DNA from: JANPBY01 sp963805505
GTDB lineage: Bacteria > Actinomycetota > Actinomycetes > DATJPE01
Length of the DNA stretch: 64,000 bases
Direction of reading: 5' to 3'
Assembly (NCBI GenBank): GCA_963805505.1
Contig: CAWDUP010000002.1
Location: 124,001 to 188,000, forward strand
Part shown: piece by piece, positions 34,225 to 41,185 of the stretch
How the letters are laid out: each line of letters begins with the position of its first letter
How positions within the stretch are numbered: position 1 is the stretch's first letter
Position numbers and translations under genes: made by a program
The notes under the pieces: model-generated
Database searches by the model: none
Told to the model about the DNA's origin: nothing
Seen by the model: only the letters and a program-made list of their open reading frames with translations

Positions 34225-35991
34225 TCACCCCCTCAACTGCTGGATCTTGTCCTTTGCGACGGTCGAGGCGATGGCAGCCCGGTGCGGTTGACCCTTGAGG
34301 AAGGCCTGAGTGAACTTCTTGGCCTGCTCGTATGAAACTTGGCCCGGCATCGGCGGCTCGTGCGGGTCGACGTCCACGTCGACCAGGGAGGGCCCGTCGA
34401 AGTGGAGCGCCTCCGCCACAGCACCCTTGACGTCGGCGGGGTCCGACACCTTGACTCCGAAACCGCCACACGCGCGCGCCCAGGCCGCGAAGTCCGATTC
34501 TGGCGTGGGGAACCGGACCCCGTGCTCGGGGTAGCCGAGAACCATCTGCTCCCAGAGGATCTGTCCCAGCGAGTTGTTGTTGTTCACGACCACGGTGATG
34601 GGGACCTGTTGCTGCGCCGCGGTCAGGAACTCTGCCATCAGCATGGCGAAGCCTCCGTCCCCGACGTAGGCGATGACGTCGCGGTTCGGGTAGGCATGCT
34701 TCATAGCGATGGCATAGGGCAGACCCGGCGCCATCGTCGCGAGGTTGCCAGAGAGGAAGAATCCCCGGTCCCCGCGGATGGTCCAATGCCGGGCCGCCCA
34801 CGTGGCGATCGTGCCGCTGTCGCAGGTGAGGATGGCGTCGTTGCTCGCAAGCTCGTCGATGACGGACATGACGTACTGCGGGGCGATCGGATGCCGAACC
34901 TCCGACTCCAACGCGGCCATGTCGTCGCGCCAACGCTGCATCGACTTCTGAAACTGCTCGAGATGGCCGCGATCTTCGCTGAAGTCGAGCAGCGGAAGCA
35001 GAGCCTGCAACGTGATCTTGGCGTCGCCGATGATCGGCACCTCGGTGGGGAGCCGCACGCCTGCGCGGACCGGATCAGCCTCGATCTGGACGACTCGCGC
35101 CTGCCCTGGCTCCGGAAGATGCTTCGTGTAAGGGAAGTTGCTGCCGACCATGAGCAGGGTGTCGCACTGCTCGACGAGCTGCTCACCGGGCTTGGTGCCG
35201 AGCAGCCCGATTCCCCCGACGGCGAACGGCGAGTCATCTGGGATAACCGCCTTGCCGGGGAGCGTCTTGATGACTGGGGCACCGAGCGTGTCGGCCACGG
35301 AGAGCACCTGTTCGCGCGCATGCAGAGCGCCGGCCCCAACCAGCAGGGCAACCCGCTCACCCTCGTTGAGAACCTTTGCTGCGGCTCGAAGGTCTTCGTC
35401 CCTGGGTCGCCCTGAAGGGGGTAGGTAGATCGGAGCCGTGGCCGGTGGGCTCCCAGGCCCAACATGCTGGTAGGGGTCAGCGTCAGCATCCGCTACCTGC
35501 ACGTCGGTAGGCATCGTCAGGTGGGCGACACCTCGGCGAGCCAGCGCCGTCCGGATGGCGATGTCGACGACCCCGGGCAGCTGCGTGGGGTTGTCCACGA
35601 GCAGTGAGTACTCCGCTACGTCCGCGAGCACCCGCTCCAGGTGCACCTCCTGCTGATAGCCGGTGCCGAGGACCGAGGTCTCCTGCATCCCGGTGATGGC
35701 GAGGACAGGGGCGTGATCGAGCTTGGCGTCATAGAGCCCATTGAGCAGATGGATGCCCCCCGGACCAGACGTCGCCAGGCACACGCCGAGACGACCGGTG
35801 GCCTTCGCGTAACCGGTGGCCATGAACGCTGCGGCCTCTTCATGGTGCACGAGGAAGAACCGGATCCGATCCTCGTGGCGACGCATCGCTTCCATGATCC
35901 CGTTGATGCCGTCCCCGGGTAGTCCGAAGACTGTGTCGACGTCCCAGTCGATGAGCCGCTCCACGAGCGACTCGGCCGCGATCTTGGCCAT
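34225..35991 (-). CDS. Thiamine-diphosphate-dependent pyruvate oxidase/acetolactate-synthase-like enzyme
   Basis: A 588-residue ThDP enzyme. Its Glu is in HHEEAAAFMATGYAK (near 50-64), the FAD/ADP-type middle domain carries LLGTKPG, and the ThDP motif GDGGFAML...VVNNNNS is near 450-478. It is close in layout to PoxB-like quinone-linked pyruvate dehydrogenases and to acetolactate synthase-like proteins; sequence alone does not separate them. The start has GGAGCAACC-ATG. First gene of the operon with the FAD/Fe-S, enolase-like and SDR genes. Divergent from the GH15 gene. Confidence 0.88.
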   Translation of the reverse strand: MAKIAAESLVERLIDWDVDTVFGLPGDGINGIMEAMRRHEDRIRFFLVHHEEAAAFMATGYAKATGRLGVCLATSGPGGIHLLNGLYDAKLDHAPVLAITGMQETSVLGTGYQQEVHLERVLADVAEYSLLVDNPTQLPGVVDIAIRTALARRGVAHLTMPTDVQVADADADPYQHVGPGSPPATAPIYLPPSGRPRDEDLRAAAKVLNEGERVALLVGAGALHAREQVLSVADTLGAPVIKTLPGKAVIPDDSPFAVGGIGLLGTKPGEQLVEQCDTLLMVGSNFPYTKHLPEPGQARVVQIEADPVRAGVRLPTEVPIIGDAKITLQALLPLLDFSEDRGHLEQFQKSMQRWRDDMAALESEVRHPIAPQYVMSVIDELASNDAILTCDSGTIATWAARHWTIRGDRGFFLSGNLATMAPGLPYAIAMKHAYPNRDVIAYVGDGGFAMLMAEFLTAAQQQVPITVVVNNNNSLGQILWEQMVLGYPEHGVRFPTPESDFAAWARACGGFGVKVSDPADVKGAVAEALHFDGPSLVDVDVDPHEPPMPGQVSYEQAKKFTQAFLKGQPHRAAIASTVAKDKIQQLRG

Positions 35992-36142
35992 GGTTGCTCC
36001 TCTGGTCGAACCGAACCCCTCGCCCTAAGACCTGCCTCATCCAGCCGGACGGCAAACATCTGGACGCGGCGACGGCTCCTTGCGCCACATCAGCGGACGC
36101 ATCAACGGGCATACCCGGCCGGGAAGCGGGCATGTCTTGAGC

Positions 36143-36181
36143 AACCGATCAGAACTACCGATCAGATCAACCGATCAGCAG
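36143..36181. repeat. Three direct repeats with 13-bp period upstream of GH15 gene
   Basis: The core ACCGATCAG with a preceding A or T recurs at 36143, 36156 and 36169; the last 3 bases of each unit vary. The third copy runs into the GGGAG ribosome site (36181-36185). It could be a multi-site operator or a translational control element. Confidence 0.6.
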
Positions 36182-36192
36182 GGAGCCCTCGA

Positions 36193-37956
36193 TTGCCTCC
36201 AGAGAGGGAGCAGACCCCAGCGCCGGAGCGGATGCCCGAGCGGGTCAATGTCTTGCGCGACCTGGCCTTCGTAGCCGACGGCGAGCGGGGATGCGTCATC
36301 GGACCCGATGGTCACGTCGTCTGGATGTGCGCTCCGCAGTGGCACGACGACGCAGTTCTGAGCCAACTCATCGGCGGGGGCGGCTGCTACTCGGTGACGC
36401 CGCTAGGTCGCTACACCTGGGGTGGATGCTACGAGGACGGCACGCTGATCTGGTGCTCTCGATGGGCTGTCGGTTCCTCGATCATCGAGGGCAAGGTGGC
36501 GTTGGCGCTCCCCGCTGACCCCCACCGGGCTGTCCTACTCAGGCAGGTGTCGGGCCTGGTGGGAGGCGCAGCGGTGCAGGTCACCTTGGATCTTCGGGGA
36601 CACTTCGGGGCTCAGTCGATGCGCGAGCTCCGGCGACACGACGATGGCGTCTGGACGGCCCGAACCGGCGACCTCCGACTTCGATGGAGCGGCGGTGAGA
36701 AAGCATCGGTCACCCCGGATGGGCGGCTGGAGATGACCCTGGAGATCGGACAGGGCGACGTGCACGACCTCGTCCTCGAGGTCAGTGATGCGCGGCTTCC
36801 GCCTCTCGTCGAGCCGGACATCCTGTGGCGCACCACTCGCAGCCACTGGGAGGAGCAGGTGCCACGCCTCGACCACACCGCTGCTCCCAGGGATGCTCGG
36901 CTGGCAGCCGCCGTTCTCTCTGGGCTCACCAGCTCCGGCGGGGGGATGGTCGCGGCAGCCACGATGTGTTTGCCTGAGCACGTCGACGAGCAGCGCAACT
37001 ATGACTACCGATACGCCTGGATCCGCGACCAGTGCTACGCGGGGACTGCCGCCGCCGCGGCCGGCCTGAATGAGCAGCTCGATGCGTCCGTCCGATTCGT
37101 GACCGAGCGCGTTCTCGACGCCGGCCCGGACCTGCGGCCCGCCTATCGGATCGACGGGCGCCCGGTACCGAACGAACAGCCGTTGGCGGTCCCGGGGTAT
37201 CCCGGTGGCTCTGCCGTGGTCGGCAACTGGGTCAACAAGCAGTTTCAGCTCGACACCTTCGGCGAGGTGCTGCGGCTGCTGAGCAGTGCCGGCCGGGCGG
37301 ACAGGCTTTCCCCGGACGGCTGGCAGGCCCTTCGGATAGCGAAGGACGCGATCAGCCACCGGTGGGACGAGCCGGACGCCGGTATCTGGGAGCTGGGTGA
37401 CGACTGGTGGACCCACTCGAGGCTGGCGGCGGTCGCCGGGCTCCGGCAGGCCGCGGCTCTCCGGCCGACAGCATCCGAGAGCGCGGATGCCTCGGCGCTT
37501 GCCGACACGATCCTCGCCAAGACCTCGAGCACCTGTCTGCACCGCGACGGCTACTGGCAGCGCAGCCCGAGCGAGGAGGGTGTTGACGCGTCACTCGTGT
37601 GGCCCGCAGTTTGCGGCGCCCTTCCGGCCGACGACCCGAGGACCAAAGCCACCCTCAACCGCGTCATCGAGACGCTGACCGAGGACGAGTACGCCTACCG
37701 CTACCTGATCGCCGGGCGTCCGCTGGGCTCAGTCGAGGGAGCGTTCCTGCTATGCGGCTTCATGGTCAGCATGGCCCTCGCCCAACAAGGAGATCACCTG
37801 GGTGCCGCCCGGTGGTTCGAACGAAACCGGAGCGCTTGCGGCTCCCCTGGCTTGTTCACCGAGGAGTACGACGTCAGCGAACGCCAGCTGCGCGGCAATC
37901 TCCCGCAAGCCTTCGTGCACTCGACCATGCTGCTTGCCTCGGCCACTCGTCAGTGA
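36193..37956 (+). CDS. Glycoside hydrolase family 15 (glucoamylase/trehalase-like)
   Basis: A 587-residue protein with an N-terminal beta-sandwich domain and a C-terminal (alpha/alpha)6 barrel. Family blocks are YDYRYAWIRDQCY, the probable catalytic acid in GIWELGDDWW, and GNLPQAFVHSTML at the catalytic-base end. It has no signal peptide and is cytoplasmic, so hydrolysis of trehalose or an internal alpha-glucan is likely. I chose TTG 36193 because GGGAG lies 7 nt upstream; ATG 36232 is the alternative. The region ahead contains three 13-bp repeats. Confidence 0.88.
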   Translation: MPPEREQTPAPERMPERVNVLRDLAFVADGERGCVIGPDGHVVWMCAPQWHDDAVLSQLIGGGGCYSVTPLGRYTWGGCYEDGTLIWCSRWAVGSSIIEGKVALALPADPHRAVLLRQVSGLVGGAAVQVTLDLRGHFGAQSMRELRRHDDGVWTARTGDLRLRWSGGEKASVTPDGRLEMTLEIGQGDVHDLVLEVSDARLPPLVEPDILWRTTRSHWEEQVPRLDHTAAPRDARLAAAVLSGLTSSGGGMVAAATMCLPEHVDEQRNYDYRYAWIRDQCYAGTAAAAAGLNEQLDASVRFVTERVLDAGPDLRPAYRIDGRPVPNEQPLAVPGYPGGSAVVGNWVNKQFQLDTFGEVLRLLSSAGRADRLSPDGWQALRIAKDAISHRWDEPDAGIWELGDDWWTHSRLAAVAGLRQAAALRPTASESADASALADTILAKTSSTCLHRDGYWQRSPSEEGVDASLVWPAVCGALPADDPRTKATLNRVIETLTEDEYAYRYLIAGRPLGSVEGAFLLCGFMVSMALAQQGDHLGAARWFERNRSACGSPGLFTEEYDVSERQLRGNLPQAFVHSTMLLASATRQ

Positions 37957-38001
37957 GCCAGAGCATCCACAGAGGGTGCTTCCAGGCGAGGAGCTCGCGC
38001 G

Positions 38002-38169
38002 GTGATCCTCGGGTCAAGATGTAGCTGGCACAGCGACCGCCGGCCGGCGAGGGATCTCGGGCTGGCGCAGTTGGTGCAGCTCATCCAGACGCCCCGATTC
38101 TCGGACCTCCCTGACCGGTTGGCTACCCGTCCAGAGTCATGGGAAAACTCAGTCAGTAACCAGGATTGA
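38002..38169 (+). CDS. Possible small ORF of 55 codons, doubtful
   Basis: GTG at 38002 has GAGGAG 8 nt upstream and the frame is open to TGA at 38167-38169. The product has a helix-like segment (ARDLGLAQLVQLIQTPRF) but I recognise no family. Its 3' end overlaps the -35 of the hemerythrin promoter. It may be a gene remnant or chance. Confidence 0.22.
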   Translation: MILGSRCSWHSDRRPARDLGLAQLVQLIQTPRFSDLPDRLATRPESWENSVSNQD

Positions 38170-38188
38170 GCGGCACCACCTTGGGTAA
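38163..38188 (+). promoter_or_regulatory. SigB-like promoter of the hemerythrin operon
   Basis: GGAT, 16 bp, GGGTAA fits GNNT-N14-16-GGGTA-type stress promoters; the start codon is 40 nt downstream behind AAAGGAAA. Confidence 0.4.
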
Positions 38189-38228
38189 CTAGTGCTCACC
38201 CTGCACACCGCCAGAAAGGAAACCAATC

Positions 38229-38699
38229 ATGGGCGAGCCCCGAGAAGACCGTGAGGCAGCAGCGAAGTACCCCGAGGGCGACATCTTGGCTGTGCTGTAC
38301 CGGCAGCACGCCGACATCACCGAGGGCCTCGAACGGGTCCAGAGCGAGACGGGCGACGCTCGGAAGAAGAACTTTGAAGAGATCACCTCGTTCCTGAAGG
38401 CGCACGAGACCGCAGAGCAGACAGTCACCCGGCCCGTGACAGCCGCCGACGACGGCACCCAGGCCGAGCAGAGGACCGAAGAGGAGGAAGAGGCAGACGC
38501 GACGATCGCCGAGCTCAAGTCCATGGACATGGACAGCGCGGAGTTCGACAAGAAGTTCGCCACCTTCTGCGACTCCGTGTCCGAGCACTCCGAGAATGAG
38601 GAGAACGAAGAGTTTCCGATCCTCGAAGCGCAGTCAGAGGCCGTCCGGCAGGAGCTAGGACGGGCATTCCTCGACGCGCAATCAGCCGCGCTGGCATGA
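38229..38699 (+). CDS. Hemerythrin/HHE cation-binding domain protein
   Basis: A 156-residue four-helix protein with metal-ligand motifs LYRQHADI, LKAHETAEQTV and SEHSENEENEEFP in order, plus a very acidic segment (RTEEEEEADAT) in the middle. Actinobacterial HHE proteins bind a di-iron centre and are linked to oxygen, NO or oxidative stress. ATG with AAAGGAAA upstream. The stop overlaps the PNPOx-like gene (ATGA), so they are made together. Confidence 0.85.
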   Translation: MGEPREDREAAAKYPEGDILAVLYRQHADITEGLERVQSETGDARKKNFEEITSFLKAHETAEQTVTRPVTAADDGTQAEQRTEEEEEADATIAELKSMDMDSAEFDKKFATFCDSVSEHSENEENEEFPILEAQSEAVRQELGRAFLDAQSAALA

Positions 38700-39304
38700 G
38701 CGAGTCAGCTGGTCTCGCGGGGGAGTTCTCCAGCGATCTCGCCCGCGAGCGCTCGGATGTCGACGTGCGGGCGTTGGACTCCGTCCTGAGTCCGGGAGAT
38801 GTCGTGATGCTGGTGTCGTCGGGGACGGGAGGAGCGCTGACGTCGCGGCCTGTGACGTGTGTAGAGGTGGACGAGACCCGGTGCAGATGCCTCGTCGACC
38901 GGACAGCCGACTGGGCGCGTCCGATGGCCGAGCTCTCCACCTCTGTCAATGTCGCTTTCACCGACCGAGGCGCAAACACCTATGTCTCGATGTCCGGTTT
39001 CGGGACCATCGATCCGAGTCCGGACGAAGTGCGTCGCCTCTGGAACCCAGCGGCATCTGCCTTCTTCGACGGCCCCGAAGACTCTCGAGCTGCCGTCCTG
39101 ACCGTCACGCTCCGGACTGGCCAGTGGTGGTCCGGCACGAGCGGTCTGATCGGGCGCGCAATCTCGTTGGTCAAGGCGGTCGTGTCCGACGATCCGGAAA
39201 ACGCCGGTGAGCACGGTTCCCTCGCCGGGCGCCGAGGCGATCAGCCCGGCCCGAAGCCCGTCGAGGCGGACCGCCTGCGCCGCAGGACCTCGCCCTTGTC
39301 CTGA
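38696..39304 (+). CDS. Pyridoxamine-phosphate-oxidase-like general stress protein, second copy
   Basis: A 202-residue split-barrel protein paralogous to 25475-26011: VMLVSSGTGGALTSRPVTC, CLVDRTADWA, FTDRGANTYVSMSGFGTI, WNPAASAFFDGPED and GQWWSGTSG. This copy has the longer, more canonical core. It is coupled to the hemerythrin gene. The last 21 codons lie antisense to the end of purE (64-bp overlap), giving a basic tail (RLRRRTSPLS) that may be recent. Confidence 0.82.
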   Translation: MSESAGLAGEFSSDLARERSDVDVRALDSVLSPGDVVMLVSSGTGGALTSRPVTCVEVDETRCRCLVDRTADWARPMAELSTSVNVAFTDRGANTYVSMSGFGTIDPSPDEVRRLWNPAASAFFDGPEDSRAAVLTVTLRTGQWWSGTSGLIGRAISLVKAVVSDDPENAGEHGSLAGRRGDQPGPKPVEADRLRRRTSPLS

Positions 39305-39765
39305 GCATGCTGGGTGAGGGCCGATTGGAAGTCGAGCATTCGCCGTTGCAGGTCAGGGTCCCCAACGGAAAGAATCCTCACCGCCAACAGGCCGGCGTTG
39401 CGCGCTCCACCGATCGAAACCGTGGCGACAGGAACACCAGCCGGCATCTGCACGATGGACAGCAACGAGTCCATCCCCTCCAGGTGCTTCAAGGCCACGG
39501 GAACGCCGATGACCGGCAGCGGGGTCGACGACGCGAGCATCCCGGGCAGGTGTGCCGCACCACCAGCGCCGGCGATGATCACCCGGAGTCCGCGCTCATG
39601 CGCCGATCGGCCGTAGTCGAGCATCTGCGTGGGCATCCGGTGCGCGGACACCACGTCCACTTCGTGAGGCACGTCGAACTCGGCCAGAGCTGAGGCCGCT
39701 TCCTCCATCACCGGCCAGTCCGAGTCGCTGCCCATGACCACGCCGACCAGCGCTTGCTCACTCAT
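39241..39765 (-). CDS. purE: N5-carboxyaminoimidazole ribonucleotide mutase
   Basis: A 174-residue class I PurE: GVVMGSDSDWPVM (8-20), VVSAHRMP with the catalytic His, AGAGGAAHLPGM, and PVALKHLEGMDSLLSIVQMP. It converts N5-CAIR to CAIR in purine synthesis. The start overlaps the purK stop by 8 bp (ATGAGTGA). The 3' end overlaps the convergent stress gene by 64 bp, with an Arg/Ser-rich tail beyond the usual family end. Confidence 0.97.
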   Translation of the reverse strand: MSEQALVGVVMGSDSDWPVMEEAASALAEFDVPHEVDVVSAHRMPTQMLDYGRSAHERGLRVIIAGAGGAAHLPGMLASSTPLPVIGVPVALKHLEGMDSLLSIVQMPAGVPVATVSIGGARNAGLLAVRILSVGDPDLQRRMLDFQSALTQHAQDKGEVLRRRRSASTGFGPG

Positions 39766-40900
39766 CAATGTCTCCTCGCAAGTAGGCCGCCGCATGCCGA
39801 GCTCGCTCGAGCAGGTCAGTTCGATCCTCGCCGCAGACGGTCACGTGCCCCACCTTGCGTCCCGGCTTGATGTCCTTTCCGTACGCGTGGATCTTCAGTC
39901 CAGGATCACGCGCCATGCAATGCAGGAACGCCGGATGGAGATCGGGTAGGTCTCCACCCAGAACGTTGACCATGACCGAACACGCGGCGCGCGCCGTCGG
40001 CGCACCAAGGGGTAGATCCAACACCGCTCGTAGGTGTTGCTCGAACTGGGAAGTCACGGCTCCTTCGATGGTCCAGTGCCCGCTGTTGTGCGGGCGCATC
40101 GCCAGCTCGTTGACCAGGATTCCGGAGCCGGTCTCGAACAGCTCGACGGCCATGACCCCCACGACCGACAGATCGCGGGCGATCCGCAGGGCCGCTTCCT
40201 GAGCCGCCACCGCCTCTTCGTCGGCAAGCCCAGGCGCCGGAGCGACGACCTCGCGACAGACACCGTCGACCTGAGCGGTCTCCACCACCGGATAGGCGAC
40301 GGCCTGCCCGGACGGGGAGCGCGCTACGACCGCAGCCAGCTCGCGAGTGAAGGCGACCCGCTCTTCGATCAACAGCTGCGTCCCAGACCTAGCAGCTCGT
40401 TCCAGCCAGTCGTTCGCGTCGGCGCCCGCGGCGACGACACGGACACCCTTGCCGTCGTAGCCGCCTCGCGGAGTCTTGAGCACACTGGGACCGCCGACGC
40501 GTTCGACGAACGCGTCGATCTCAGCGGCCGTACGTACCGCCGCCCACCGCGGACAGGGCAGACCGGCAGCTCCAAGTCTCTGACGCATGACCAACTTGTC
40601 CTGCGCGTGCTCGAGGGCGGCCGGGCCGGGGCGGACAGCGACTCCCTCGGCCTCCAGAGCGCGCAGGTGGGCGATCGGCACGTGCTCGTGATCGAAAGTG
40701 ACGGCGTCGCATCCGCGAGCGAACGCGCGCAGGGTGTCCAGGTCGTCATGGTCGCCTACCAGGCTGTCAGGGATCACTTGCGCAGCCGACGAGTCAGCCG
40801 ACTCGCTGAGCAGACGAAGTCTGATGCCCAGGGCGACAGCGGCGGGCTGCATCATCCGAGCCAGCTGGCCACCACCGACGACCCCCACAACCGGACCCAT
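39758..40900 (-). CDS. purK: N5-carboxyaminoimidazole ribonucleotide synthase
   Basis: A 380-residue ATP-grasp enzyme: VGVVGGGQLARMM at 4-16, DHEHVP, KTPRGGYDGKGV, and the C-terminal NELAMRPHNSGHWT block. It makes N5-CAIR from AIR, ATP and bicarbonate for PurE. I chose ATG 40900 because TAGGCT lies 7 nt upstream; a GTG at 40933 has neither this nor family support. Confidence 0.97.
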   Translation of the reverse strand: MGPVVGVVGGGQLARMMQPAAVALGIRLRLLSESADSSAAQVIPDSLVGDHDDLDTLRAFARGCDAVTFDHEHVPIAHLRALEAEGVAVRPGPAALEHAQDKLVMRQRLGAAGLPCPRWAAVRTAAEIDAFVERVGGPSVLKTPRGGYDGKGVRVVAAGADANDWLERAARSGTQLLIEERVAFTRELAAVVARSPSGQAVAYPVVETAQVDGVCREVVAPAPGLADEEAVAAQEAALRIARDLSVVGVMAVELFETGSGILVNELAMRPHNSGHWTIEGAVTSQFEQHLRAVLDLPLGAPTARAACSVMVNVLGGDLPDLHPAFLHCMARDPGLKIHAYGKDIKPGRKVGHVTVCGEDRTDLLERARHAAAYLRGDIDE

Positions 40901-40907
40901 GATCGCG

Positions 40908-40913
40908 AGCCTA
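40908..40913 (-). promoter_or_regulatory. -10 element, probable leaderless purK-purE transcript
   Basis: Minus-strand TAGGCT is followed by 7 nt and ATG 40900, with no Shine-Dalgarno. Confidence 0.4.
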
Positions 40914-40916
40914 CTG

Positions 40917-40940
40917 GCGTGGAATCGTGACACTGGGTAC
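40917..40940 (+). promoter_or_regulatory. SigB-like promoter candidate for the DUF11 surface protein
   Basis: GCGT, 14 bp, GGGTAC fits the stress-promoter pattern and would give a leader of about 240 nt before GTG 41186. Confidence 0.3.
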
Positions 40941-41005
40941 GGCTCTCGCGACCGATCGTGACTCCGAGGGGGCCCGGACGGTTGGTTTCCCTACAGAGTC
41001 GTCAT

Positions 41006-41150
41006 CCGGGTCGACAACCGAGGACCCGGGAGGAGAGACTGCCCTCGTCGAAGGGGAGGCGTTGAAACCCGGGTGCGCCTGGTCGCACACCGCCCGGGCG
41101 GAGCCACAGCGAAACCGGCCCATTGTCGGCCGGGGAGACGAATGCCGTCT
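41006..41150 (+). ncRNA. Foldable 5' leader, candidate cis-regulatory RNA
   Basis: Four perfect or near-perfect hairpins follow one another. CCGGGTC (41006-41012) pairs with GACCCGG (41023-41029). GTGCG (41073-41077) pairs with CGCAC (41084-41088), extended by CCGG arms. CCGGCC (41115-41120) pairs with GGCCGG (41128-41133). AGACG (41136-41140) pairs with CGTCT (41146-41150). The last two, with CACAGCGAAACC before and GGGGAGACGAATGCC after the stem, recall the order of conserved parts in a c-di-GMP-I (GEMM) aptamer, but key bases differ. High GC makes chance stems common. Confidence 0.3.
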
Positions 41151-41185
41151 TCCCGACATGCAGTGCTGCCCGCCGGAGGAATCGC

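Noticed and set aside
33289..34335. A 348-codon plus-strand frame inside the FAD/Fe-S dehydrogenase gene
   Set aside because: No family resemblance; it is a complement of a well-supported gene with FAD motifs.
36143..36181. CRISPR array or replication iterons
   Set aside because: Repeats are 13 bp apart with only 3-4 variable bases, far too short for CRISPR spacers, and no cas or replication gene is near.
41111..41160. A firm c-di-GMP-I riboswitch call
   Set aside because: Element order is suggestive, but the expected ACGCAAAGCC and the tetraloop-receptor parts are not matched, so it is kept only as a candidate structured leader.
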